A stretch of 64,000 nt of DNA, taken from assembly GCA_949825065.1 (NCBI GenBank), contig OX463865.1:20817115-20881114 (forward strand), read 5' to 3'. The stretch comes from Odontocerum albicorne (taxonomy: Eukaryota; Arthropoda; Insecta; Trichoptera; Odontoceridae). Of the stretch, positions 52,535 to 63,235 are shown piece after piece. Each line of letters begins with the position of its first letter. The stretch's first letter is position 1. The notes beneath the pieces were generated by a model. It had not been told where the DNA came from, ran no database searches, and saw only the letters and a program-made list of their open reading frames with translations. Both the position numbers and the translations under genes were made by a program.

Positions 52535-53270
52535 GCATAGTTTTATTAATTCAGAATTTGATTGATTTGTTCCTAGGTCCTTTATTAACGAAATTCTCCA
52601 ATATATAGAATACATATTTTGGAAAATCAATTTGCAAATCAAGATTGCCGATGTATTTTACTACAGTCCGTTGAGGTATAAAATAAGTCGGATCGCAGAA
52701 TGTATAAAAAGTTGAATATGTAGTGCACTTTTTTTCGGCACGAATGTCAAGAATAACGCTCGGTGTGGTGAGGTGCGAGCTGCCTGTCTTGAGATGGTTC
52801 CGTGTCGTATAATCGACTGTATATATTGTGATTTTTTCTATATTTTAAATAATTTTGACTTTCGTACTATTATACTTACGTATTATTTAAATTGTTTTAT
52901 TGTGGTAATGTGTCTTTTTAATTGGTTTTATTGTAATTGTAATCAATCGTTTTTTTTTAAATTTTAGTACCATTGTCTTATGTTAAGATTGAAACACTAT
53001 ACTTGTCGTAAGGTACATCGTTACGTTGGAGAAAATATGTTATTTTATTTTTTATAGCGAAGTCTTATTGTGGTAGTGCTTTTAGTACAAATTCTGTATT
53101 TTCATTATCCGGTGTTAAGTCTGAAGTTGAAACACCCAGATTTGGGGGAATATCCATTTATAAAAATAATAATTTCATGTTACGGTGATCTCGCCATTTG
53201 CGCGGGTAATTGGTTCCAGGAAAACAGGGCGTAAATGGAAACATGGAATGTTATGTAGAATAGATGATAT
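52535..53270. other. LINE-like 3' UTR text, no gene
   Basis: 52750-52960 (GGTGCGAGCTGCCTGTCTTG, then T-rich) resembles 42890-43080 (GTGCGGGCTGACCGTCTTAA). Both may be 3' UTR of one LINE family. Confidence 0.4.
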
Positions 53271-53277
53271 ATTATTT

Positions 53278-53516
53278 ATGGTTAAGGCATTGACGTTGTG
53301 GAGGTTTAAAGACACTGTAATTTGTTTTATCAAACACTGTTTATTCCACTTTTTGTAACGGTATAACCCTACCGGTTTCAAGGTGCACACCTCATCATCA
53401 GGGGAGCACAAATAAGTCCTATTTGTGCTCCCCTGATGATGAGGGGAAAACTTTGAAGCCGGTTGGGTTATACCGTTACAAAAAGTGGAATAAACAGTGT
53501 TTGATAAAACAAATTA
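53278..53516. mobile_element. PLE-1 tails head to head
   Basis: A minus tail (GACGTTGTGGAGGTTTAAAG ... CCTCATCATCAGGGGAGCAC) meets a plus tail (GTGCTCCCCTGATGATGAGG ... GTTTGATAAAACAAATTACA) at ~53412, giving a ~110-bp-arm inverted repeat. The plus copy has a CTGATGA box. Confidence 0.88.
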
Positions 53517-53524
53517 CAAACTAT

Positions 53525-54190
53525 TTAACATATTACTTGAACCGTACAGTATCATAATCTGCCAGGATGAAAGTTCACAATAGTATATTAGTACCAACTT
53601 TGATGTATGTGAGTGAAACGTGGAGATGGAAAAACCCTGAAAGGTGTTAAATACATGCTATAGAAATGCTCGCATTGAGAAAAATACATGGCGTGACAAT
53701 GTATTACAGAATACGGAATGAAGTGATTGGGGATGATTGTGATGCTAAGGCTGATACCTTCGGCAGAATAAAGATGGACGGAACAGTCATGTCAATACAT
53801 AAAATATTTAATATCAGACTTTCAGTTACTGCACTGAGAATAGTACATAAAATAATAATGTATTAGAGAATATGGAATAGAGTGATGTGATATGGAATGA
53901 ATGCGAAGTGCAGACTGATGTGATCAGTAAGATGAAGACGAGTACTTAGAGAGGGTTTGGGCACGTAGAACGAATGAATGAAGAAATACTTACAAAGCAA
54001 ATATACAGCGTAAATGTGAGTGAACGGCGTCGCAGAGGAATGTTTAGATAAAGTGCATATTTTAAAAGAAGATTATTAAAAAAAAACTGATAAATCGTAG
54101 AAGTTGTTAGAGAAAGTGTATGGGTGCAGAAGAAGCGATATATGTATAGCGCTCTCCCTTCTCTGCCTACCCCGACAGGGAGACTTTTTC
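53525..54190 (+). mobile_element. LINE-A with partial internal duplication
   Basis: Blocks ACCGTACAGTATCATAATCT, TGTGAGTGAAACGTGGAGAT, KIHGVTMYYRIRNEVIGDDC (in frame), then a second, diverged pass (ATAATGTATTAGAGAATATG, GAGAGGGTTTGGGCACGTAG, GAACGAATGAATGAAGAAAT) and the terminal CTGCCTACCCCGACAGGGAG. Confidence 0.78.
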
Positions 54191-54199
54191 TTGGTTAAA

Positions 54200-55230
54200 A
54201 GAGCTTTAGTTATTTTTTTCAATAAGACTCATTAAGTAATGAAAAGTAACCTACCAAACATTTTGATTTTATTTATACGAAGAAATAAATTCCAGAACAA
54301 TAAGCTGGTACCTATTCGAAGTCACTCTCCCTGGTTGAATATTCCATTGTTACAGTTGGCATAAAGAATCCGCCTGGAGTCTTCCGCTGTTCTAGTTCCA
54401 AATATAATTAACCATGTTTAATTCGCGTCTTCTTGTTCATGGCATGCTCAGTGCTGAGTGTCGTGGTCCTCTACTATGCCTCGAACTCGGTGTGCCCACC
54501 TGGACCATGTTTAAAGCAGCGCTTTAAGAGAATCCTGTTAACTCCTTTAGTCGGTCATAGGGACACCTTGCTCGCGTTTCCTCAACTGTCACAGTGATCG
54601 GCAGATTTTCCAGAATTTAATTTTGTTTTTAGCACCATGCTCAAAGTACGATAGGATTATTTTATTTTACATGTTGTTGGAAATCTTTCGGTAATCTCCA
54701 GTTCTTGGACGATAAAGATATTTGTACGTAATTCGCGTAAATGAATGAACTACTGTACCTTCTGTTCACGATTAAATACAACGACCTTCTAAACAACTTT
54801 CTTCCCAAATTTAAACCCTCTCGTGACATTTTATTTAAACATTTTTGCTAATGTTTATCGGTGCTCATCACCATTTCCCTGACAGGGATGGAACTCGTCA
54901 AATCTTGACGCTATTTAAATGAGGATTAAATGACGGGAAGAGAAGAGGCGAGCACGGAGAGGGTAGAGTGATACAAATGAGAGCACTGCCCGGGTGAGAA
55001 GCAGAGTGGACAATTTAAAACTTAAAACAACCCTTATGGAAGGGATAATGACACTGAGAGATGACGTTCCCTTTTTGTTTCCTTTATGCGAACTCGCGTC
55101 TTTTAATGGGGCATTCAGTATTTGAGACAAAATTTAATTCGAACCATAGAAATGGATTCGGCTTTTATCCAAGAAAAATATAGCAATTTTAATAATATCA
55201 CCTTTAAAAAACTGTTTATTTATTTCATAC
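54200..55230. other. No recognised feature
   Basis: About 1 kb with no family match. 54400-54620 is less AT-rich (CATGGCATGCTCAGTGCTGA; GAACTCGGTGTGCCCACCTG). Confidence 0.4.
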
Positions 55231-55235
55231 TTCAT

Positions 55236-55300
55236 TATAAAATAAACTGGCGGTTTTATTGATATGGTAATCTCTTCCAACCAACTAAACAAACGTAAAT
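55236..55300 (-). repeat. SINE-1 tail fragment
   Basis: AACTGGCGGTTTTATTGATA, TGGTAATCTCTTCCAACCAA: reverse of the SINE-1 3' end. Confidence 0.7.
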
Positions 55301-55369
55301 AACGTGGTGGCAAAAAATATTTAAATCTTTCTATTACCTGTACAAATGTCATCAATCAAAGGAAAAAAT

Positions 55370-55510
55370 AAGAGATGGTGGAGAGGAATGAAAAATCAGT
55401 TTTTTCTGTCACTTTTTAAAACATGGCATTGACGGAGCGAGTCTTACATTATTTTGGTAAACTGGTTCCACAGTCTCAATGCATGGACAGTCAAGGACGA
55501 CGTAATAAGA
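55370..55510 (-). mobile_element. LINE-D 3' end fragment
   Basis: Reverse of the LINE-D end: GATGGTGGAGAGGAATGAAA, ACGGAGCGAGTCTTACATTA, TTCCACAGTCTCAATGCATG, GTCAAGGACGACGTAATAAG. Confidence 0.75.
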
Positions 55511-55736
55511 GAACAGTTAGAATTTCTATGTACATCTCTCATTCAAGTTACTTTTCAGACTCAGTCATTCATCCTCGCCAGCATACTCGTACATCAATCC
55601 ACATATTCGTAGATTCCCATTCAAAATTTGTATGTCACCCATAGCCCTCTGCAGTCCCTTCTTACATGCATCTTTTTAAATATTAAACTATCCTTACGCT
55701 TCCCCTTTTGAAATATTAAACCACTCAGTTAATATG

Positions 55737-55915
55737 TTGTTTATAGTTAAGGCATTAACGTTGTGGGGGTTTAAAGACATTGTAATTTATTTTTAACAAA
55801 CACTGTTTATTCCACTTTTTTGTGACGGTATAACCCTACCGGTTTCAAGGTGCACACCTCATCTTCAGGGGAGCGCAAACAAGACTAAATGCTGTTCGAA
55901 CTGGCACCGATATAG
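55737..55915 (-). mobile_element. PLE-1 3' tail of the best coding copy
   Basis: Reverse of CTCCCCTGAAGATGAGGTGT, CCTTGAAACCGGTAGGG, TTATACCGTCAC, GTGTTTGTTAAAAATAAATT, and the terminus AACGTTAATGCCTTAACTAT. In this family CTGAAGA and GAAA boxes plus a bulged stem III (ACCGGTA/TACCGT) recall a hammerhead, but stem I does not close. Confidence 0.82.
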
Positions 55916-55920
55916 ACACT

Positions 55921-56583
55921 TCAACGGGTGGAGGCGGGGGGATGAGGAAGGCTAGGTATAATTTCGGCCAGGAGCAGGGAGATTTTGGGGAAATAACTAT
56001 TCAACAGATGCTCCGATCGGTATACTGACTTAGAAATTTCTAGGGCCTCTAATCTGTCCAATTTATTTCCGTTGCCGCTAATATGTAAGAATTTGGCATC
56101 ATCGATAGAAAAAGTATGATTCTCATGGTGACAATGATTAGCCATTTCAGAATAAATTAGAGGATTTGTTAAGGCAGATTGGTGTTCACGAAATCTCTTT
56201 TCAAAAGATCTTCCTGTTTTTCCTATATAGAAATTATCACAGTCAGCACATAAAAGTTTATACACACCACTGTTGCTAAGTATTCCATTTTTGCCTTTCC
56301 CATTAAATAAGAGTTTCCGGAGATTAAAGTTAGTGTAAAAAGCTGGCTTTATGTGACTTGGAATATTTTTGGTTATTTCATTTGATATATTTTTTATAAA
56401 TAGGACTTTGCTCCATTTATAGGTATGCTTATAGGTGTCGTTAAATATATAATCTTTTATAAGTTTCTTTTTTGTTTTGTTTTTTAAAAGTGAATCAATG
56501 AGGCTTCCAGGATAGCCATTATTTGTAGCAATTTTTTTGATGGTTATTCATTCCTTTTTTAAATTGTCGTCGGTTAGGTACAG
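55921..56583 (-). pseudogene. PLE-1 GIY-YIG endonuclease, 5'-truncated
   Basis: Open from 56547 to the stop at 55921 (208 codons), with one TGA just upstream and recognisable text to ~56583 (YLTDDNLKKE). It reads IKKIATNNGYPGSLIDSLLK, then YKHTYKWSKVLFIKNISNEI, PSHIKPAFYTNFNLRKLL and the nuclease: SNSGVYKLLCADCDNFYIGK, TGRSFEKRFREHQSAL, EMANHCHHENHTF, LDRLEALEISKSVYRSEHL. The CADC pair, FYIGKTGR, FEKRFREH and the E of EALEI are the expected landmarks of the GIY-YIG domain that follows the reverse transcriptase in Penelope-like elements. The RT is missing. A 35-bp direct duplication and an inverted tail follow at 56590-56705. Confidence 0.9.
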
Positions 56584-56589
56584 AGTATT

Positions 56590-56705
56590 AATTCCTTTTT
56601 AAAATTGTCGTCGGTCGGTACAGAGGTGAAAGCCTTGAAACCGGTAGGGTTATACCGTCATAAAAAAGTGGAATAAACAGTGTTTGTTAAAAATAAATTA
56701 CAACC
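56590..56705 (+). mobile_element. Inverted PLE-1 tail at the 5' side
   Basis: AGAGGTGAAAGCCTTGAAAC, CGGTAGGGTTATACCGTCAT and ACAGTGTTTGTTAAAAATAA, opposed to the 55737-55915 tail, so the truncated element is bracketed by inverted termini. Confidence 0.82.
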
Positions 56706-56709
56706 ACTC

Positions 56710-57180
56710 AGTTAAGCCACCGTTCACTCTAATACATGCTCTGGTTACGGCATACATATATTTTTTCAACGGCCAAATTATCTTTTTGATACAAACGTAT
56801 AGAATTTAACATTGACATGTAAGCAGTGTTATGCAATTGAAAAAAAAAACAATACAAGTCGAACAACACAGCAAAGCATTTTAATCAATTCGTCCTAGCA
56901 AGAGCAACTTCTTCACTTTTCTCCTGTAAGTAGTCAAAGGCATATGAAAATCCATACAATGCTCATATTGACTACTCATTCTGTGAAGTTTTGTTCTGCA
57001 AGAGTTGTACAAATATTTAGTTGCAATCACTTCACTGTGAAACAACACATTTTACCGAGTGGGCCTACAAGGAACGTGGAACATGACAAGTTGAGTTAGT
57101 TCCGGATTAATGAAATACGGTCTGACAATCTTAAACAGTGTTGTGAGGTCAAACATATTTCTTCTATCTGACGAGATGCC
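56710..57180. other. Possible upstream part of a LINE relic
   Basis: AT-rich; the minus- and plus-strand frames here are short. It may belong to the LINE at 57185 but no family signature is visible. Confidence 0.35.
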
Positions 57181-57184
57181 CTAT

Positions 57185-57533
57185 GCCTCATAATGCCACA
57201 ATACCACTGTATCTTGACTTAATGTTGATAAGCCTCTCTGATCGGCGATTAATAGCAGACTTGATTGCACTTTTTATAGTCGTTTATGGTATATTCGATC
57301 CTCCGAAACTTCTGGAATGGAATAAAAGCCGAGTTCCGACAAAAATGTCCAGGCTGCACGACATCTTTCGATGTGATAATCAAAGAACACATAATTTAGC
57401 AAATTTTCCATTACCTAGACTCCACAATTTATTAATTTACATCTATAAGTTAATAAATAAGTACTACCGCACTCAGAAATGGAATGATACCCTTACCAGG
57501 CAATCGCGAAACCCCTTTTATCGTGTGATATAA
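57185..57533 (+). pseudogene. LINE reverse-transcriptase C-terminal fragment
   Basis: A 116-codon frame reads LISLSDRRLIADLIALFIVV, YGIFDPPKLLEWNKSRVPTK, QRTHNLANFPLPRLHNLLIY and ends YRVI-stop. This follows the order L.DRR...DL.FLYK...G.ID.P.LL.......P.R..R.......RTN.......PL.R of Jockey/R1-like LINE C-termini. Upstream catalytic parts are missing. The family differs from LINE-D and LINE-E. Confidence 0.6.
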
Positions 57534-57539
57534 TGATGA

Positions 57540-58375
57540 GATGCTGTTGTTTCAGTTTTTATATTTGTATCAAACTACCATTAAAGCAGGCGTTTCTCCT
57601 TAAAGAGAGAATAATTTAAATATCTCTTTTCCCAGGCCCCGTCTTTCGGAGGCCATTTACTGGAATATTCCGTTCGACTTGAGTCTTTTATGTGCCAGAA
57701 GGACCATTAGTGCGGACCTACACGGGAAATTGAAACTGTTACATTCTGCCATTTTCTTTTTCCTTTTGTTTTCGCCCTCAAACACGATACCAAAGGAATG
57801 AAACTCCTTTGACCTTCTTGAATTGCACATCTTACTTACTCTTAAAACTGGTTATTTGGGCTATTTCAAAATAATAAAAAAACTGCTTTGGCGATAGCTT
57901 CAAATACGAAGAGTTAATTCGCATGTCTTATTTTTATAACCATCTTCTATGGTAGAAAGATACCTATGACTTCGGTTGTATCTATCCTTTAAAAAAATCA
58001 GAATGTAGAAGTTTTTGATTATATTAGTTTTGTTTGCAAACATTCATTAATTTTATTATGAATGTTATTGCTTTCAACAAGTGTTTGAAGTGTAGAGATA
58101 TACTCAACACCTCCAATAAAGAAGCAAAGTAATGTTTACCTGCAGAACGACGATCGTGTTATATAGTGGTAAACAAATGACGTGTAATTCCTTCAGTTAA
58201 CTAGTTTGCAAAGTTTAATCCTTTATGTATATTTTTGTTTATATTATTGCAAAACTGTTTAAAATAATGTGTCCACCCGAGCTGAAACGTTGTGTCCATT
58301 TGATTTTATTTATTTATTTATATGACAAGTTAATATATGTTAACATAGTAAAGGAAAAAACAATTCATTTAAAGT
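57540..58375. other. No recognised gene
   Basis: A SINE-2 scrap lies near 57955-57985. The rest is AT-rich spacer. Confidence 0.4.
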
Positions 58376-58381
58376 AGACAA

Positions 58382-58440
58382 TTTATATGGATCTAAATGT
58401 GTTGCATTTCATTTGTCGTGTCCCCAGTTAACTATGTTAG
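58382..58440 (+). repeat. Dispersed repeat R, copy 2
   Basis: ATGGATCTAAATGTGTTGCA, TTTCATTTGTCGTGTCCCCA and GTTAAC match 18868-18910. Confidence 0.75.
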
Positions 58441-58573
58441 TGTTGAACTCGACGAGTATGTATATGAAGTTATTTAATAAGAAATTATCTTTTTTACTCA
58501 GAATGAAATTGTTTTTTTTGGGTACCAAATAAAATTTGCATAAAGGAATTATATAAACGCTACTGGATGGAAG

Positions 58574-58842
58574 ATACATTATATGTCTTCTTCGACTTCT
58601 TGGGGTGCAGGTTATTTGTGTGGCCTTGCGGCAGTTGGTTGCTTTAGGGTGCAGGCGAGCATAGTGCATGAGGCGGATCATTTTGTCGCAGTTGTATTTC
58701 TGGACTCGATGATTCTATCTCAATGTTATAGTCTGAAAGTTTGCCTCCATATTCGAGCTGTTTGCTGGCGATGATCAACCTCTGTTGATCTGGTAGAATT
58801 CCTCCCTTATCTTAGATGCGTGCCTTGACATTCGTGAGTCTA
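58574..58842 (-). pseudogene. RpL40: Ubiquitin-RpL40 (UBA52) processed pseudogene
   Basis: Minus-strand text gives [32 protein letters not shown] and ESS, unmistakably ubiquitin residues ~25-65 (consensus [27 protein letters not shown]). Then, after loss of ~20 codons (end of ubiquitin and start of L40) and a frame change, [26 protein letters not shown] and, in a further frame, [13 protein letters not shown]: the zinc-binding ribosomal protein L40 tail. In the functional gene, ubiquitin is cleaved off and L40 joins the 60S subunit. Here there are stops, frameshifts and an internal deletion, no intron is visible, and the 5' end is missing. It is best explained as a LINE-mobilised retrocopy. 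Confidence 0.92.
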
Positions 58843-58969
58843 ACATTGGTATGTAACTTATTCCAGTCTCACTGCTGTAATATAATCTAATTAGAAAATT
58901 GTTGCAACTGGATGAAGAGTTTTTTTAAAGAAAAGTTTTTGAAACTTAACTGCATTTAATGAACACTTA

Positions 58970-59330
58970 ACTGTCAGGGTAGGCAAATAAAAGAGAGCGC
59001 CCGACTTTCGTATCTCAACACGCATCCATCGTCTATTCTTCATCCATAAGCCTTTTCATACAACTCCTACGATTTCTCTGACGTTTTACGTTTCTTCTTT
59101 ACCTTGGATTTGCTCTCTCACGTCTTCCACTCACATTTGCACTATTTATTTGGTGTGTTAGTTTTTGTTCGCTCATTGCTTCCACATGCCCAAACAATTT
59201 CAGAGTGCTCTTTTTCATCTTACTCAACACATCAGCCTTAAATTCACGATTCATTGCATATCACTTCGTTCCGTATTCTCTCATGCATTATCATTGCATA
59301 CGTATTCTTTTCAGTGCAAAAATTAACTGA
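58970..59330 (-). mobile_element. LINE-A fragment
   Basis: Reverse of the family: CAGGGTAGGCAAATAAAAGA, CATAAGCCTTTTCATACAAC, TCTCACGTCTTCCACTCACA, CCCAAACAATTTCAGAGTGC and CAACACATCAGCCTTAAATT. Confidence 0.8.
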
Positions 59331-59339
59331 TACTCGTTA

Positions 59340-59760
59340 AAATTACAATACAATATTTAAGTCTGGCTGATATTGAATAGTTATTATTGAATAGGTATTC
59401 AATGTGTTGATACGAGTATGACTATCCTGCCCAACTTTATTCTATCGAAAGTATCAGGTCTTAGCACAGCAGTTTTCCCCCTTTTTCTTTACCATTCCTG
59501 GTCCGGTCGTTACGGGTTCCTCGCGAACGAAATCTTAAGAGCTAGGGCTCGCAGTTATCCTAAATAACGACTACATCTTAGCGGATACAATATTCTTTCG
59601 TTTTTGAGGTTTAAATACGCATGTAGGGTAAGGAAGCAAGTTTTTGGATAATGGGGTCATTTCTTTATTTTTTAACCATATTTTTTATGGATCATTTGCT
59701 AATCTTTTGCACAGAAATTTAAATAGTGACTTTCTCTAGTCAACGTCTTGATGGCTGATG
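59340..59760. other. No recognised feature
   Basis: AT-rich spacer with an octamer TACGAGTA at 59411. Confidence 0.4.
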
Positions 59761-59764
59761 GTCG

Positions 59765-59832
59765 TGATATTCGTTACGAGACCAGCGCAATATTTCTCAT
59801 GCGTTATGAGACCAGCGCAATATTTCTCATGC
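59765..59832 (+). repeat. 30-bp tandem duplication
   Basis: CGTTAYGAGACCAGCGCAAT + ATTTCTCATG occurs twice back to back. Confidence 0.9.
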
Positions 59833-59834
59833 CA

Positions 59835-59985
59835 GATTTCGAAAGAGGGTAAAGTGAGAAGTATAAATAATAGAATATTGTGCATGAAAAGATGTATGAA
59901 TGCGGAGAAGGCGAAAGTTGTGCTTGGATAGAAAAAAAAATGGAAATCTGTTATTTCTGCCTACCACTCGAAGGACACGGCTTTA
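59835..59985 (+). mobile_element. LINE-A 3' end fragment
   Basis: GATTTCGAAAGAGGGTAAAG, TGCATGAAAAGATGTATGAA, GCGGAGAAGGCGAAAGTTGT and CCACTCGAAGGACACGGC: the family terminus. Confidence 0.75.
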
Positions 59986-60050
59986 TGATATTACTGATTA
60001 ATTTTGTGTTGTGATTTGGACTCTTATTTGCTTTCTCTCTTCGCCATATA

Positions 60051-60257
60051 TCGGAAATTCTAGGATGAGTCCTGTGACAGCTCACAAATTTGCCCCAATA
60101 CAACCTTGTAACGATGTTCAGTAATTTTAATTATTTTAACAACTTTAATATAAGCCTCAATTATAATAAATAGCAAGTTATTTAGGTAAATACATTACAT
60201 AAGGTTGTATTGGGGCAAATTTGTGAGCTGTCACAGGACTCATCCTAGAATTTCCGA
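60051..60257. mobile_element. Foldback element, 57-bp perfect arms
   Basis: The left arm starts TCGGAAATTCTAGGATGAGT, CCTGTGACAGCTCACAAATT; the right arm 60201-60257 is its exact reverse complement. The ~93-bp AT-rich centre is unrelated to 24424-24625. No target duplication is obvious. Arm identity implies youth. Confidence 0.92.
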
Positions 60258-60259
60258 AC

Positions 60260-60675
60260 TATAGCTGTGAATCGGGGGTTGTGTGTGCGTTCTCTTCTCA
60301 ATAAGTTTTATATTAACACTGCTTATTTATTTTCATTCTTCTATTATTTTCCATTTCGTGATTTTATTTTGATAACATTAGGAATCCTATCAGTTATTCT
60401 CTTTTTTTTAGTTTATTTTTTATACCGTGTTTTAATTTTCTGTTTTTTCTTCTTAATCTACATGCACAAGGGTGTAGACTGAAAAACATTTGAAGTCCTC
60501 GCGGCTGGGCTCGTCCTTTATTGGTGTGGTGTATCTTGGCTGGAGGGGATGTTATGAAACGAACCCAGATCTTTTGACTTCTCTCTTAAATGTATTTTCT
60601 ATTATTTATCTTGAGATATATGTGCGCTTTGGAATTGGTGGTTATATATCTACATACTATACTCGCATTCCCTAT
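60260..60675. other. No recognised gene
   Basis: T-rich sequence with short open frames rich in F, L and Y, typical of chance in T-rich DNA. The end may be upstream LINE-D 3' UTR. Confidence 0.4.
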
Positions 60676-60679
60676 TTTT

Positions 60680-60965
60680 CTTTTCCTTTCCTCTCCACCA
60701 TCCCTTCCTTTTCTTTTGATTGATGATATCTCACTTTATATGAAAAATAATGTTCGGGTGATTGTCCGTCTTCGTGCGGTTTGTGGGCATATGCTCACGT
60801 TATGTGTTTATGGATTTCGTGGGGATGGATAGTCATTTGAATGATGTATGCAACCATGTAACTTGCTTCATTTACTGTCGTCTGGTTGGTTGGAAGAGAT
60901 TGCCGCCTGGCAATAAGCCCGCCAGATTGTTTTTGCAATAAAAGTGTTAAATAAATAAATAAAAA
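60680..60965 (+). mobile_element. LINE-D 3' UTR with SINE-1-like terminus
   Basis: TTTCCTTTCCTCTCCACCAT, GATTGATGATATCTCACTTT and GTTCGGGTGATTGTCCGTCT match 4680-4780. The 3' end is TGGTTGGTTGGAAGAGATTG, CCGCCTGGCAATAAGCCCGC, CAG, then (AAAT)n. These last ~70 bases are the SINE-1 tail, so SINE-1 shares its 3' end with LINE-D. Confidence 0.82.
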
Positions 60966-61164
60966 TATGTTGCTATCAATAAACTTATATATTTATTTAT
61001 ATGTATATATGTGAAATCTCTGGGCTTACATTTATAAATATTTTTTGCATTTTATTTTCACGATTATACTCCGTTGGTCGGTTTGATACATTATTTTCCT
61101 TGTTTTAATGAGTGTTTCTCTACGACTTGTATTGAAGGTAGTGGAATCTTTTATCGTTCTGAAA

Positions 61165-61395
61165 GCCATGCTCTCCGTGTGGTATTTGGTAAAACAACTA
61201 TTTTCCGACCCGAGGGGCACGGGTTCGATTCCCATTGAATTGTTTTATTTTCAAAATGGTTTCCGTCTCGTTTTCACTAAAGGTCGCCTTAACATCATTC
61301 TAGTTGGTTTGAATAGATTACCACATTTGAATAAACCTGCAAGGCTTTACTGTATACAAAGAAAGTTTACTACAATAGAATTCAAAGTAAACTAA
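61165..61395 (+). repeat. SINE-1, full length
   Basis: CTCTCCGTGTGGTATTTGGT, then GACCCGAGGGGCACGGG, TTCGATTCCCATTG (B box), body CACTAAAGGTCGCCTTAACA and tail AGTTGGTTTGAATAGATTAC, TTTACTGTATACAAAG. Confidence 0.78.
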
Positions 61396-61399
61396 AATG

Positions 61400-61615
61400 C
61401 GACCTTTCAGTATAGTCAAAGACGTCTTACCAATATTCCACACATAGGGAGAAACTGTGTGAAGGCACCTTGTATTTTTAATGGAGCTCAATCACCAATT
61501 TGTTGTAAAACAAGACGACTGTGGTCCATGAGGAAGATGATGAAAACAGGTGCTTCCAAAACTTTATCTCTTACCTTATATAAGTTGCTTCAAATAGAAA
61601 GAGGTTGTTCGTTTC
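61400..61615. other. No recognised feature
   Basis: Short frames only; nothing identified. Confidence 0.4.
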
Positions 61616-61619
61616 TTTT

Positions 61620-61723
61620 GATCGCATCTTCACCACTCGGCTGCTCCTTGTTAACCGTCTGAAGGTCTCTTGATCGCGGCTTCACCACTCGGCTGCTCCT
61701 TGTTAACCGTCTGGAGGTCTCTT
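61620..61723 (+). repeat. 52-bp tandem duplication
   Basis: Two copies of GATCGCRKCTTCACCACTCG + GCTGCTCCTTGTTAACCGTC + TGRAGGTCTCTT with three differences. Confidence 0.93.
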
Positions 61724-61984
61724 CAGAATGAAAGAAAATGATTGCGGTGTAAATGTTGCTGTAGTTGGATGTTTTCTTTATGCGAAATATTTTGGGAAAA
61801 GTAATTGCTTCGTCGCATTTTTACGAGTGTGTCTCTTTACAAGTGACATGAAAAAAATTGAACAAAAAATATTCAATGATTTAAGGGTAGTAAGAGAAGA
61901 CGCAGTTATTCACGTAACGTAATGTCAAAGGACAAGTTACAGGAATAAATCAGCTGAACTGGGTAACTATTCGCTAGATATGTG

Positions 61985-62130
61985 TATCGGACGTATGCGT
62001 CACCTAAAACATATTTATTTGTTTTGTATAATATTGATATTTTGATTTATAAATTCTTGTTATATTTTTTATGTTTGAATGTATAATTTTATGTTTGTTG
62101 AGGTCCGTGCTGTATCGCGACCGTAACTGA
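61985..62130 (+). repeat. Dispersed repeat shared with 50857-50970
   Basis: TATCGGACGTATGCGTCACC start and matching AT-rich body. Confidence 0.5.
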
Positions 62131-62725
62131 AAATGTTCTTTATGCACGGCTATCGCGAGACAGGGTCAAAAGTCGGCCGGCCCATGCATGCGAAATTTTT
62201 TATATTTCGCGAGTTATGACGGCATGCACGGGCGGAAACAGGCGTTTGCGATGAGCGATGGGCCGCACATAAGGAGCGCCGAACGCCTTGGAAATACATT
62301 CTCAATTCACTCCAGTCTACTGCCTTTTACTTGCGACCATCTACTACCTGCTAAAGAGGAATCTCTTCACCCTGCTACTTTTCACCGTGAGCCGAAATCT
62401 CCGAGCATTGAGCAGCAGTCATCCACCTATTGCTACAGTCCTTTGTACCGGTGCCGTGCAATATGCTTATGGAATAAAAGGTAATGGTGAAACTAAAGAA
62501 GAAAAAAATTGTAACATATTTTTGTTTACCCAGAACTTATATCTACGTATGGTTATCTTGATGGGACAATACTGCGGACAAACCCACTCCATTTAAAAGG
62601 ATTCTGGGCCGACCCAAAACAGTCTTGCATGATCTCGTATGAGATAACTCTATTTTTAGGGTTCAAACGATTGTTTTTTTGAAGATTTCGTTTCTTTCTT
62701 CGTAATCACATAAACACTGTCCGTC
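62131..62725. other. Unassigned; GC-rich start
   Basis: 62145-62290 is GC-rich for the window (AAAGTCGGCCGGCCCATGCA; GCATGCACGGGCGGAAACAG). Overlapping frames of ~100 codons (62188-62596) have no recognisable domain. Confidence 0.35.
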
Positions 62726-62729
62726 GTTT

Positions 62730-62830
62730 ACTTATCTAGGTATGCAGATATGACAAAGCGCACGATTTTCTATTACACACACATTTTTCTCGCGTCCTTT
62801 ACATCCAAACACATTCTCATACATATATGC
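62730..62830 (-). mobile_element. LINE-A 3' end fragment
   Basis: TCTAGGTATGCAGATATGAC, AAAGCGCACG, CATCCAAACACATTCTCATA: reverse of the family terminus. Confidence 0.6.
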
Positions 62831-63235
62831 TAGAAGATTATCAATGCTATTTTTCACTAGTTTCAAATATTTTCAGAATTTTTTACATTATTGATTTGAC
62901 TTAAATAATAGCCGACGTTTTGAAGACATTACTGAATACAAAAGTGTTATCGAATATAGGTATTTCTTCATTTCCATATTCGGTCTATGACTTATCAATT
63001 ATGACACGTTTTCCAGTAGGGGGTAACAGAGTCTACCTTACAATCGCGTCTATCAGGTCTTGTCCAGAGTATGTAGTCCCGATATTCAGACAAACTAGCG
63101 AGTATTGTGACTCCAGGTCAACCCCACAATCACATTCAATATTACTTTCGTTCAAGACACCCTATCTCGGCATTTTCAACTTGCATATAGTCTATTCAGT
63201 GTTCTCCAAGTAGACCAAGTGTGGAATATATAATA

